From an uncultured Muribaculaceae bacterium (GTDB taxonomy: Bacteria > Bacteroidota > Bacteroidia > Bacteroidales > Muribaculaceae), in contig CAJUPZ010000022.1 of NCBI GenBank assembly GCA_910588065.1, positions 1 through 50,646 of the forward strand: a stretch of DNA of 50,646 nucleotides. The letters are read 5' to 3'. Shown one piece after another: positions 17,004 through 24,784 of the stretch. Positions within the stretch are counted from its first letter, which is position 1. Every line of letters begins with the position of its first letter. Below the pieces are notes generated by a model. That model was not told the origin of the DNA, made no database searches, and saw nothing but the letters and a program-made list of their open reading frames with translations. A program made the translations under genes and the position numbers.

Positions 17004-18260
17004 TTATTTTTTGTGATTGAGTTTAAGAGTATTCGAGTTGTTGAAGTTTGACATATCGGAGATAACGACCTTGTCGCCGGGCTTGAGCCCTTCCACCACC
17101 TCCACATAGTCGAAATTGCTGTCGCCGAGGCGCACCTTGCGGCGTGACAGCTCACCGTCGCCGGTCTGCACGAACAGCTCATATTCGCCGGGACCTTTGA
17201 AGTACGGGCCTGTTGCGATGCGCACAGCCTCATCCTTGATGTCGCACATCACATACACATCGGTTTTCAGGCCGCTGCGCAGACGCGGGTTGTCATCGTC
17301 GGCAAGGGTGACTGTAAATGAAATCACGCCGTTTTTGCTCAGCGGGGTGAGATTGCTCACGGAGCCTTCGAGCCTTGTCTTGCCGACGCGCACTATCGCT
17401 CTCGACCCGACACTCAGCCTGTCGCCGTAGCTGTCGGATATGTCGGCGTCAACCTTGAAGTGGCTCAGGTCGGAGATAACGGCCACCTTTTCGCCCTGGC
17501 CAATCTGCTGGCCAATCTGATTGTTCACGTATGTGAGCGTGGCGGCGCGCGGTGAGCGTATGCGTGCATCCTCGAGGGTGCGCATCTTCTCGGCGAAGTT
17601 CTTTTCAAAGATGTCGAGTTCCAGACGTTTCATTTTCAGGGAGGCGTCGCGCACCTGACGCTCGTTTGCCAGCTGTTGGCGCAGCTGTTCGAGCTCGAGC
17701 TTGCCGGTGTTGTAGGCCAGCTCCGCCTCGCGCACCCGGTCGCCTGTGCCGGAGCCGAGCGAGTCGAGCCGCCGCTCGTTGTTCACCTCCACCTTTTTGC
17801 GGTTCACATCCATTTCCTTGACCTTCACCTGCATTTCGAGGCTTGAAAGGAATGTGTGGTTGTTGAGGCGGGTCTGTTCCAGCTCATATTGCTTCATGCG
17901 GCGCTCGTCGCTGAGATTGTTTATCTCGGTTTCTGCGCTCTGCAGGTCGAGCCGCAGCAGGGGAGTGCCGGCCTCCACACTGTCTCCCTCGCGGCTGTAC
18001 ACCTCCACAATGCGGGTGGCTATCGGTGAGTTGATAATCTCCTCGAAGGCCGGTTGCACTCTGCCGGAGGCGTTTACCGATGTCTCTATTGTGCCGGAAT
18101 CGGCGGTGACTATAGTAATGTCCTCTGCATAAACGCTTTTGCGCATCATTGACAGCAGTATTACTATTACAATAACTGCGGCCGCAGCTCCGCAACCCCA
18201 TTTGATTATGGTTGCGCGCTTGGCTTTCAGCCGCTCTTCTTTGGGTATTTCTCTGTCCAT
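17004..18260 (-). CDS. HlyD/MacA-type periplasmic adaptor protein
   Basis: 418 residues with one N-terminal membrane helix (about 18-40) and a basic cytoplasmic tail. The lipoyl-like half domain (VNASGRVQPAFEEIINSPIATRIVEVYSREGDSVEAG) is followed by a long alpha-helical hairpin (about 105-220, heptad-like) and the barrel and membrane-proximal domains ending GLKPGDKVVISD. Such membrane-fusion proteins bridge inner-membrane ABC complexes and TolC. First gene of a minus-strand operon adaptor, ATPase, permeases B-A-B-A, TolC. Its leader carries the sigma54-like promoter and a repeated palindrome, so the operon is probably induced on demand rather than constitutive. Confidence 0.92.
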   Translation of the reverse strand: MDREIPKEERLKAKRATIIKWGCGAAAAVIVIVILLSMMRKSVYAEDITIVTADSGTIETSVNASGRVQPAFEEIINSPIATRIVEVYSREGDSVEAGTPLLRLDLQSAETEINNLSDERRMKQYELEQTRLNNHTFLSSLEMQVKVKEMDVNRKKVEVNNERRLDSLGSGTGDRVREAELAYNTGKLELEQLRQQLANERQVRDASLKMKRLELDIFEKNFAEKMRTLEDARIRSPRAATLTYVNNQIGQQIGQGEKVAVISDLSHFKVDADISDSYGDRLSVGSRAIVRVGKTRLEGSVSNLTPLSKNGVISFTVTLADDDNPRLRSGLKTDVYVMCDIKDEAVRIATGPYFKGPGEYELFVQTGDGELSRRKVRLGDSNFDYVEVVEGLKPGDKVVISDMSNFNNSNTLKLNHKK

Positions 18261-18301
18261 TATAGGATAAAATTAGTTTTTTAAGAATGTGCAATATAAT
18301 A

Positions 18302-18319
18302 TTACATAAACCGTGCCAA
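18302..18319 (-). promoter_or_regulatory. sigma54-like -24/-12 promoter of exporter operon
   Basis: On the minus strand TTGGCACGGTTTATGTAA matches the sigma54 -24 block (TTGGCACG) fully, with the invariant GG at 18316-18317. The -12 block is weaker: GT occupies the GC position after the required 10-bp gap. The predicted start is near 18292, about 30 nt before the adaptor ATG. No TAnnTTTG box is seen in the leader, and the operon neighbours an NtrC-type activator. Confidence 0.55.
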
Positions 18320-18360
18320 ATAGATAAGTATCTGTGGTGCAATGTTATATGACGTTGGCG

Positions 18361-18390
18361 CACTGTCCGAATTCGGACACACTGTCCGAA
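18361..18390. promoter_or_regulatory. palindromic activator-binding site (UAS) upstream of exporter operon
   Basis: CACTGTCCGAA occurs at 18361-18371 and again at 18380-18390, with the inverted TTCGGACA (18372-18379) between. This gives a perfect 16-bp palindrome (TGTCCGAATTCGGACA, 18364-18379) that shares its middle arm with a second inverted pair spaced by 3 bp. It lies about 70-100 bp upstream of the predicted sigma54 start, the usual place for NtrC-type dimers. The sequence symmetry is certain, the identity of the bound protein is inferred. Confidence 0.6.
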
Positions 18391-18403
18391 ATATCATAAA
18401 ATC

Positions 18404-18432
18404 AGCGCCACAATCGGAGGGATTGTGGCGCT
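18404..18432 (-). terminator. terminator after O-acetylhomoserine sulfhydrylase gene
   Basis: Perfect 12-bp hairpin AGCGCCACAATC / GATTGTGGCGCT with a 5-nt loop, followed on the minus strand by GATTTTATG. It lies 23 nt past the stop codon and insulates the exporter promoter. Confidence 0.7.
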
Positions 18433-18454
18433 GCGGTATCTATGGAGATTGTAT

Positions 18455-19744
18455 TCAGACTTTGTCAAGGGCCTGGGCAAGGTCGTCGATAATGTCGTCG
18501 ATATGCTCTGTGCCGATGCTCAGACGCACGGTTGACGGTGTGATATGCTGCTCGGCGGCCTCCTCAGGTGTGAGCTGCGAGTGGGTGGTGGTGTAGGGGT
18601 GGATGACGAGACTTTTCACATCGGCCACATTTGCAAGCAGCGAGAAAATGCGGAGCGAGTCGATGAATCTCCAAGTGGCATCCTGTCCGCCCTTGAGCTC
18701 GACAGTGAAGATGCTTCCTCCACCGTTTGGAAAATACTTTTTATACAACTCGTGGTCAGGGTGGTCGGGGAGTGAGGGGTGGTTCACCTTGGCCACCTTG
18801 GGGTGGGAGGCAAGATAGCTGACAACCTTCAGGGCATTTTCAACATGGCGCTCAATGCGGAGCGACAGGGTTTCAACTCCCTGCAGCAGAATGAAGGCAT
18901 TGAAGGGGGATATGGCAGCGCCGGTGTCGCGCAAAATCACCGCGCGTATGCGTGTGACAAAAGCTGCCTCCCCGGCAATGTCGGCAAACACAGCTCCGTG
19001 GTAGCTGGGATCCGGCATCGCTATCGTGGGAAATTTGTCTGCGTTCGCTTTCCAGTCAAATTTGCCTGAGTCGATAATCACTCCGCCGAGGGTTGTGCCG
19101 TGGCCGCCGATGAATTTGGTGGCGGAGTGGACAACGATGTCGGCTCCGTGCTCTATGGGGCGGATGAGGAAGGGGGTGCCGAAGGTGTTGTCGACAATCA
19201 GGGGAACGTTGTGGCGGTGGGCTATCTCGGCTATGGCGTCAAGGTCGGTGACATCGGAATTGGGGTTGCCGAATGTCTCGACGAACACAGCCTTGGTGTT
19301 TGGCTTTATCGCCGCCTCTACAGCCTTAAGGTCGCGCGGATTTACAAATGTCGATTCGATGCCGCGGGGCTCGAAGGTGTGGGAAATGAGGTTGTACGAC
19401 CCTCCGTATATATTGTCGGCGGCAACAATGTGGTCGCCTTGGTGGGCAATGTTCTCGAGGGCGTAGGTCACGGCTGCGGCTCCGCTTGCAACTGCGAGGG
19501 CTGCCACTCCGCCTTCAAGGGCGGCAATGCGCTTTTCGAGCACATCCTGGGTGGAGTTGGTCAGGCGTCCGTAAATGTTGCCCGGCTCTTTGAGCGCAAA
19601 GCGGTCGGCGGCGTGCTGCGAGCTGCGGAATACGTATGATGTTGTCTGATATATAGGCACCGCACGGGCATCGGAAGCGGGGTCCGGCTGCTCCTGGCCG
19701 ACATGCAGCTGCATGGTTTCAAATCGTAATTTTTTGTCTGACAT
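18455..19744 (-). CDS. metY: O-acetylhomoserine aminocarboxypropyltransferase (sulfhydrylase)
   Basis: 429-residue Cys/Met-metabolism PLP enzyme. It joins sulfide to O-acetylhomoserine to give homocysteine. Visible hallmarks are FETMQLHVGQEQPDPASDARAVPIYQTTSYVF at the start, VETFGNPNSDVTDLDAIAEIAH, and VHSATKFIGGHGTTLGGVI with Lys210 as Schiff-base lysine. The length fits MetY (about 425-430) rather than the shorter cystathionine gamma-synthases. It lies 21 bp after the glutamine synthetase gene on the same strand and probably shares its promoter, an unusual pairing of nitrogen and sulfur assimilation. O-succinylhomoserine use cannot be excluded. Confidence 0.92.
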   Translation of the reverse strand: MSDKKLRFETMQLHVGQEQPDPASDARAVPIYQTTSYVFRSSQHAADRFALKEPGNIYGRLTNSTQDVLEKRIAALEGGVAALAVASGAAAVTYALENIAHQGDHIVAADNIYGGSYNLISHTFEPRGIESTFVNPRDLKAVEAAIKPNTKAVFVETFGNPNSDVTDLDAIAEIAHRHNVPLIVDNTFGTPFLIRPIEHGADIVVHSATKFIGGHGTTLGGVIIDSGKFDWKANADKFPTIAMPDPSYHGAVFADIAGEAAFVTRIRAVILRDTGAAISPFNAFILLQGVETLSLRIERHVENALKVVSYLASHPKVAKVNHPSLPDHPDHELYKKYFPNGGGSIFTVELKGGQDATWRFIDSLRIFSLLANVADVKSLVIHPYTTTHSQLTPEEAAEQHITPSTVRLSIGTEHIDDIIDDLAQALDKV

Positions 19745-19765
19745 AAGTTTGCGTATTTTTACAGG

Positions 19766-21955
19766 TCAGCGGATAAACAGCAGTTCGCGATACTTTGGCA
19801 GCGGCCACATTTCGTTGTCAACCATCAGCTCGAGCTTGTCGATGTGGTAGCGGATGGTTGTCATCCGGGGCACAACGGTGTCATGGTAGGCTATCGCTTT
19901 GCCGCGCTCGGATTCGAGTCTGTTTGCCACACGGCGTGCATCTACCATCGCGGCCACCTCTTCCTTGATTATTTTCGTATGGTAGGCGATTTTCTCAACG
20001 GTAGCAATGTCCGCACCGGCAATATTCTCGAACTTCTCGGCGGGGAATATGCTCTTGATGCGGCAGATGTTGTCAAGGAGAATCGACTGGTAGCGGGTGG
20101 CGACAGGTATCACATGGTTTATAGCGAGGTCGCCGAGCACGCGCGCTTCAATCTGCACTTTCTTGGTGTACATTTCCCATTTGACTTCGTTGCGCGCGGC
20201 GAGCTCAACTTCAGTGAACACGCCTGTTGTGCGAAACATATCAATGGATGATTTGAGCTGATATGCGTCAAAAATCAGGGGCACGCTTGTCTCCCAGTCG
20301 AGCCCGCGGCGTGCGGCCTCCTCTTTCCATTCGTCGGAGTAGCCGTTGCCGTCGAAGTGTATTGCCTTGCATTCCTTTATGAGGGTGCGGATCTCTTCGA
20401 TGAGAGCCTGGTTGAGCGACTCGCCGGAGGCTATACGGGCATCCACCTTTGCCTTGAAGTCGATGAACTGCTCAGCCACGGCGGCGTTAAGCACTATCAT
20501 CGCCGCTCCGCAGTTGGCGCTCGAGCCCACGGCTCTGAATTCAAAGCGGTTGCCGGTGAAGGCAAATGGCGATGTGCGGTTGCGGTCGGTGTTGTCAAGT
20601 GTTATCTCGGGAATCTGCGACACGTTGAGATTCAGACCCTCGCGGTTGTCAAGGTCGGCGAGCTCGGCGTTGGTGGAATTTTCAACAGTGTCGAGAATCT
20701 GGGCGAGCTGTGAGCCGGTGAATATGGATATGATGGCCGGGGGCGCCTCGTTGGCCCCGAGACGATGGGCGTTTGTGGCCGACATGATGGATGCTTTGAG
20801 CAGGGCGTTGTGGCGGTGCACCGCGGCCATTACGTTGACAACGAATGTGAGGAAGCGGAGATTGTCCTTTCTTGTTTTGCCGGGCGAGAAGAGCATCACA
20901 CCGGAGTCGGTGCCGAGGCTCCAGTTGTTGTGCTTGCCGGAGCCGTTGATTCCTGCAAACGGTTTTTCGTGGAGAAGCACTCTGAAATGGTGCCTGCGGG
21001 CCACTTCGGCCATTACAGACATGATGAGCTGGTTGTGGTCGTTGGCAAGGTTGCATTCCTCGAATATGGGGGCGAGCTCAAACTGATTGGGCGCCACTTC
21101 GTTATGGCGTGTTTTGGCGGGTATGCCGAGCTTGTGGGCCTCTATCTCGAGGTCGAGCATGAAGGCCTCCACCCGTGAGGGTATCGAGCCGAAATAGTGG
21201 TCCTCGAGCTGTTGGTTTTTAGCGGATTCGTGTCCCATGAGGGTGCGTCCGGTGAGCATGAGGTCGGGGCGGGCGGAGTAAAGTGCCTCGTCTACCAGAA
21301 AGTATTCCTGCTCCCATCCGAGGTATGTTTTGACATGCTTGGTTTCCGGATAGAAATAGTTAGCCACAGCTGTCGCGGCCTTGTCAACACTGTTGAGGGC
21401 TCGCAGCAGCGGGGTCTTGTAGTCGAGCGATTCGCCGGTGTATGATATGAATATGGTGGGAATGCAGAGGGTGTTTCCGAGAATGAAGGCGGGAGAAGAT
21501 ATGTCCCACGCGCTGTAGCCTCTGGCCTCGAAGGTGTTTCTTATGCCACCGTTGGGAAAGCTTGATGCGTCGGGCTCCTGCTGAACAAGGAGTTTGCCGT
21601 TGAAGTTCTCCACAACGCCACCTTTGCCGTCATGGTCAACAAACGCGTCATGTTTTTCGGCGGTTGTTTCAGTGAGCGGCTGAAACCAGTGTGTGTAGTG
21701 GCGCGCGCCATTGTCAATGGCCCATTTTTTCATGCCTTCGGCAACACTGTCGGCCACTTCCCTTGGCAGCGGCTCTTTGTTGTCGATGGCGTTGCACAGT
21801 GCCTGATAGGTCTTAGCCGGCAGGTATTCAAACATTTTCTGGCGGTTGAACACATTGCGGCCATAATACTTTTCGGGTCGTTCAGCCGGTATCTCCACCG
21901 GGTCGGCCTTTCTGTTGAAAGCCTCATCGACCACTTTAAATCTCAGTTGCGACAT
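19766..21955 (-). CDS. glnN: type III glutamine synthetase
   Basis: 729 residues, the size of GSIII enzymes (type I is about 450-470). Glutamate plus ammonia plus ATP gives glutamine; the enzyme is a cytoplasmic dodecamer. GSIII-specific stretches include NGARHYTHWFQPLTETTAEKHDAF, HNEVAPNQFELAPIFEECNLANDHNQL and LLHEKPFAGINGSGKHNNWSLGTD, the last two holding metal- and substrate-binding residues, and RTSPFAFTGNRFEFRAVGSSAN. Transcribed from a clear Bacteroidetes promoter whose -33 box lies inside the 3' end of dapL. GSIII is the usual ammonia-assimilating glutamine synthetase of Bacteroides and relatives. Confidence 0.97.
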   Translation of the reverse strand: MSQLRFKVVDEAFNRKADPVEIPAERPEKYYGRNVFNRQKMFEYLPAKTYQALCNAIDNKEPLPREVADSVAEGMKKWAIDNGARHYTHWFQPLTETTAEKHDAFVDHDGKGGVVENFNGKLLVQQEPDASSFPNGGIRNTFEARGYSAWDISSPAFILGNTLCIPTIFISYTGESLDYKTPLLRALNSVDKAATAVANYFYPETKHVKTYLGWEQEYFLVDEALYSARPDLMLTGRTLMGHESAKNQQLEDHYFGSIPSRVEAFMLDLEIEAHKLGIPAKTRHNEVAPNQFELAPIFEECNLANDHNQLIMSVMAEVARRHHFRVLLHEKPFAGINGSGKHNNWSLGTDSGVMLFSPGKTRKDNLRFLTFVVNVMAAVHRHNALLKASIMSATNAHRLGANEAPPAIISIFTGSQLAQILDTVENSTNAELADLDNREGLNLNVSQIPEITLDNTDRNRTSPFAFTGNRFEFRAVGSSANCGAAMIVLNAAVAEQFIDFKAKVDARIASGESLNQALIEEIRTLIKECKAIHFDGNGYSDEWKEEAARRGLDWETSVPLIFDAYQLKSSIDMFRTTGVFTEVELAARNEVKWEMYTKKVQIEARVLGDLAINHVIPVATRYQSILLDNICRIKSIFPAEKFENIAGADIATVEKIAYHTKIIKEEVAAMVDARRVANRLESERGKAIAYHDTVVPRMTTIRYHIDKLELMVDNEMWPLPKYRELLFIR

Positions 21956-22057
21956 AAGCGTTAGCGATTAATTGATTTTTTTGAATGATTTTGAAATTTT
22001 CGATCTCTCTAATGGTTTCGGTTAATCATCACTTTTGAGATTTCAAATTGTTTTTGG

Positions 22058-22088
22058 CAAAAGTAGTGGTTTGTATTTTAAAATGCAA
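22058..22088 (-). promoter_or_regulatory. glnN promoter
   Basis: On the minus strand TTG (22086-22088), a 20-bp gap and TACTTTTG (22058-22065) fit the Bacteroidetes promoter. It predicts a leader of about 95 nt and starts within the end of the dapL coding sequence. Confidence 0.65.
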
Positions 22089-23307
22089 GTCTTTTGATTC
22101 GTGCCACAGCCGCGGCTGTGTTGTCGTGGCTCGAAAAGGCGGTAAGACGCAGGTAGCCCTCGCCGCATGGTCCGAATCCTACGCCGGGAGTGCCTACAAG
22201 GTGGCATTTTTCCAGCAGCAGGTCAAAAAACTGCCAGGAGGTGAGTGCGCCGGGTGTCTTTATCCATATATAAGGAGCGTTGATGCCTCCGAAACATTCT
22301 ATGCCTGCGCCCGTGAGCCCGTCAAGCAGCATTTTGGCGTTGGCCATATAATAATCGATAGTTTGGCGCACCTGTTTTCTGCCCTCTTCGGTGTACAGAG
22401 CCTCGGCTGCCCGCTGAGATATGTAGCTGGCACCGTTGAATTTGGTGCACTGGCGGCGGTTCCACAATGAGTTGAGCTCAACAGCAGTGCCGTCCGGCGC
22501 TATACCTTTGAGGGCGTGAGGCACAACTGTGTAGCCGCATCTTATGCCGGTGAATCCGGCTGTTTTTGAATAGCTGCGAAATTCAATAGCCACCTCTTTC
22601 GCTCCCTCTATTTCGTATATTGAGTGAGGCACATCCTCTTCGGTAATATACGCCTCGTAGGCTGAATCGAAGAGTATCAGCGAGTTGTGCCTGCGGGCGT
22701 AGTCAACCCATTGTTTAAGCTGTGGGCGGGTGAGGGTTGTGCCGGTCGGGTTGTTGGGGTAGCAGAGGTATATCACGTCCGGTGCGGTTTGTGGCAGGGC
22801 GGGGATAAAGCTGTTTTCCGCGCGGCAGGGCAGATATTCAATCCGGCTCCATCTGCCGTCGGCAAGCTCTCCCGCTCTTCCGGCCATCACATTTGTGTCA
22901 ACATACACAGGGTATACCGGGTCGGTGACTGCCACCGTTGCGTCAGTGGATAGGATGTCACCGATATTTCCGGTGTCGCTCTTGGCTCCGTCGCTCACAA
23001 AAATCTCGTCGGCGGCTATATCGATGCCCCTTGCCCTATAGTCGTGCTCAACAATCTTTTCGCGAAGAAAAAGATAGCCTTGCTCAGGTCCGTAGCCTTT
23101 GAAGGTGCGCTCTGTGGCCTCGTCGGCTATGGCTTTCTCCATGGCTGCCACTGCTGCCGGACATATCGGGCGTGTAACATCGCCGATGCCCATTCTTATC
23201 ACCGGCTCGCCTGTGTTGGTTGCCGCGAATTGCTCCACCCTGCGGGCTATCTCGGAAAAAAGGTAGCTTGAGGGAAGCTTGATGAAATTGTCGTTGACGT
23301 GTATCAT
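22078..23307 (-). CDS. dapL: LL-diaminopimelate aminotransferase
   Basis: 409-residue fold-type I aminotransferase that turns tetrahydrodipicolinate directly into LL-diaminopimelate with glutamate as amino donor, bypassing the acyl intermediates. Family marks: LPSSYLFSEIARRV near the N-terminus, RMGIGDVTRPICP, TFKGYGPEQGYLFLR, SDGAKSDTGNI, CYPNNPTGT, and RSYSKTAGFTGIRCGYT with PLP-binding Lys248. It lies 5 bp after dapF in a dapF-dapL operon; dapF acts on its product. dapA, the earlier step, is at 43433-44317. Confidence 0.96.
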   Translation of the reverse strand: MIHVNDNFIKLPSSYLFSEIARRVEQFAATNTGEPVIRMGIGDVTRPICPAAVAAMEKAIADEATERTFKGYGPEQGYLFLREKIVEHDYRARGIDIAADEIFVSDGAKSDTGNIGDILSTDATVAVTDPVYPVYVDTNVMAGRAGELADGRWSRIEYLPCRAENSFIPALPQTAPDVIYLCYPNNPTGTTLTRPQLKQWVDYARRHNSLILFDSAYEAYITEEDVPHSIYEIEGAKEVAIEFRSYSKTAGFTGIRCGYTVVPHALKGIAPDGTAVELNSLWNRRQCTKFNGASYISQRAAEALYTEEGRKQVRQTIDYYMANAKMLLDGLTGAGIECFGGINAPYIWIKTPGALTSWQFFDLLLEKCHLVGTPGVGFGPCGEGYLRLTAFSSHDNTAAAVARIKRLAF

Positions 23308-23312
23308 CGTTG

Positions 23313-24152
23313 TTATATGGTTACTGTTCCTTCAAATACGGTTGTCGCACCTCCGGTCATATACACATGGCCATCCCCGCCGAGGCTTATCGACAGGTCG
23401 CCGCCGGCAAGGGCTATTGTCACATCGCTGTCGGCGCGCCCTGTGAGCTGTGCCGCAACAGCGGTGGCGCATGCTCCGGTGCCACAGGCCATGGTCTCAC
23501 CGCTGCCGCGCTCCCACACTCTCATGGTGATATGGTGGCGAGAGTCAACTCTGGCAAACTCAATGTTGGCTCTGTCAGGCCACATCGGATGCTTTTCCAG
23601 TTCGGGGCCGAGTGTGAGCACAAATTCATCAGACAGGTCTTCGGTAAAAATAACTCCGTGCGGATTGCCCATGGACACTGCTGTGACCCTCACTTTGCCG
23701 AGCGATGTCTGCACCGGAATATCGACGCTCAGAGGAATGTCTGTGACTACCGGTATCTCGGCGGGGGTGAGTACAGGCTTGCCCATGTCAACGGTCACAC
23801 TCTCAACCTTCCCGTCTGATGTTTTCATATCCAGAGTCTTTATTCCGGCGAGAGTTTCCAATGTTACGGTCTTTTTGTCGGTCAATCCTTTGTCGTACAC
23901 ATATTTGCCGACGCACCGGCTGCCGTTGCCGCACATCTTTGCCTCGGAGCCGTCGGCATTGAAGATTCTCATCTTGAAGTCTGCGCGGTCAGAGGGGCAG
24001 ATAAGTATTATGCCGTCACCGCCTATGCCTTTGTGACGGTCGCTCAGACGCACAGCCAGCTCCGGAAGCTCTTCCGGCTCGCCATCGCTACAATCTATAT
24101 AGATGTAGTCATTGCCTATGCCGTGCATCTTGGTGAAGTGAATATCTTTCAT
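23313..24152 (-). CDS. dapF: diaminopimelate epimerase
   Basis: 279 residues; converts LL- to meso-diaminopimelate for peptidoglycan and lysine. The two catalytic cysteines are visible as Cys74 in AKMCGNGSRC and Cys223 in ETMACGTGAC, and the start FTKMHGIGNDYIYID is typical. The open frame begins at 24299, but the 49 extra codons are non-homologous and would include the promoter, so ATG 24152 is used. First gene of the dapF-dapL operon. A 22-bp inverted repeat between the -7 box and start codon may be regulatory. Confidence 0.96.
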   Translation of the reverse strand: MKDIHFTKMHGIGNDYIYIDCSDGEPEELPELAVRLSDRHKGIGGDGIILICPSDRADFKMRIFNADGSEAKMCGNGSRCVGKYVYDKGLTDKKTVTLETLAGIKTLDMKTSDGKVESVTVDMGKPVLTPAEIPVVTDIPLSVDIPVQTSLGKVRVTAVSMGNPHGVIFTEDLSDEFVLTLGPELEKHPMWPDRANIEFARVDSRHHITMRVWERGSGETMACGTGACATAVAAQLTGRADSDVTIALAGGDLSISLGGDGHVYMTGGATTVFEGTVTI

Positions 24153-24166
24153 CTGCAAGAATACTG

Positions 24167-24188
24167 AAAACTGACATTTGTCAGTTTT
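24167..24188. promoter_or_regulatory. inverted repeat in dapF leader
   Basis: AAAACTGACA, a 2-nt centre, and TGTCAGTTTT form a perfect inverted repeat at about +1 to +25 of the predicted dapF transcript. It could be an operator for a dimeric repressor or a 5'-end RNA hairpin (9 bp with a 4-nt loop). No regulator gene lies beside it. Confidence 0.5.
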
Positions 24189-24196
24189 TATGGGCG

Positions 24197-24204
24197 CAAA
24201 GGTA
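24197..24204 (-). promoter_or_regulatory. -7 element (TACCTTTG) of dapF-dapL
   Basis: TACCTTTG on the minus strand, 45 bp before the dapF start. No clear TTG at 19-21 bp upstream, only a T-rich stretch. Confidence 0.5.
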
Positions 24205-24517
24205 GCAAAATGTCGCGATAGTGATAAAAATTGTGTGTTAAAAATATGATTGCAGCATAAATACGATGAAAAATGTAATAATTGCTTATAATTATTCATT
24301 ATTATCTGAAATCCGCTCCGGAAGCCGGATAGATGCGGTTAACGAAATTTTACAAATTACAATTTATAACCGAATTGTGTCTTTTGATTTGAAAAGTATA
24401 AGAATTAGGCTCGAATCGGCCTTGAAACTTTCAGATTATAACACAAGAAAATTTTTAGGCTCTGGAAATATGTTTAAAAACATAATTTTTATTCGCTGTT
24501 TTGGATGGAAAATCCAT

Positions 24518-24657
24518 TAACTTTGTAACGCAAAACAAAAACAAAAGCTTTTTCATACTACGTAAGATTAGACATTCAGATAAAAATCCACTGACGTTAA
24601 GTACTATGTGTAAATGACTGTGGGCTGACCGGGAGGTCAGCCCACAGTCATTTTAAG
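24518..24657 (+). ncRNA. candidate small RNA or orphan leader ending in strong hairpin
   Basis: TAACTTTG (24518-24525) matches the -7 box; the predicted start is near 24531. The transcript would end at a perfect 19-bp hairpin (arms 24612-24630 and 24635-24653, GGGA loop, stem ending GGGCTGACC) followed by T-rich sequence, giving about 125 nt with no credible reading frame. It lies between divergent dapF and the lipid kinase gene. Either it is a free-standing small RNA or the hairpin acts as an attenuator for the kinase operon. The -33 box is poor. The hairpin is certain, the transcript is inferred. Confidence 0.35.
24612..24657 (+). terminator. 19-bp perfect hairpin with T tract
   Basis: Arms 24612-24630 and 24635-24653 are perfectly complementary with a GGGA loop, and the sequence continues TTTTAAGGG. 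Because the flanks of the stem are A- and T-rich, it could stop transcripts from either side. No gene with a 3' end here is recognised. Confidence 0.7.
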
Positions 24658-24768
24658 GGCAAAGGTCTCGGACCGCCGGTTTATAAAGTCGCCTATATAT
24701 AAATAGGTGTATGGCGAGCCGGAAGTCAGTTTTTTAAGCAGGATGGGCAATATATGGTGGAAAAGCCT

Positions 24769-24776
24769 TAATTTTG
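24769..24776 (+). promoter_or_regulatory. -7 element (TAATTTTG) of lipid kinase gene
   Basis: Perfect TAnnTTTG only 8 bp before the start codon at 24785, which predicts an almost leaderless mRNA. No TTG is seen at the correct upstream spacing. Confidence 0.45.
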
Positions 24777-24784
24777 CAGGCGAA

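Noticed and set aside
24266..24520. 84-codon plus-strand ORF
   Set aside because: AT-rich, no family likeness, no promoter before it; the -7 box at 24518 lies at its end.
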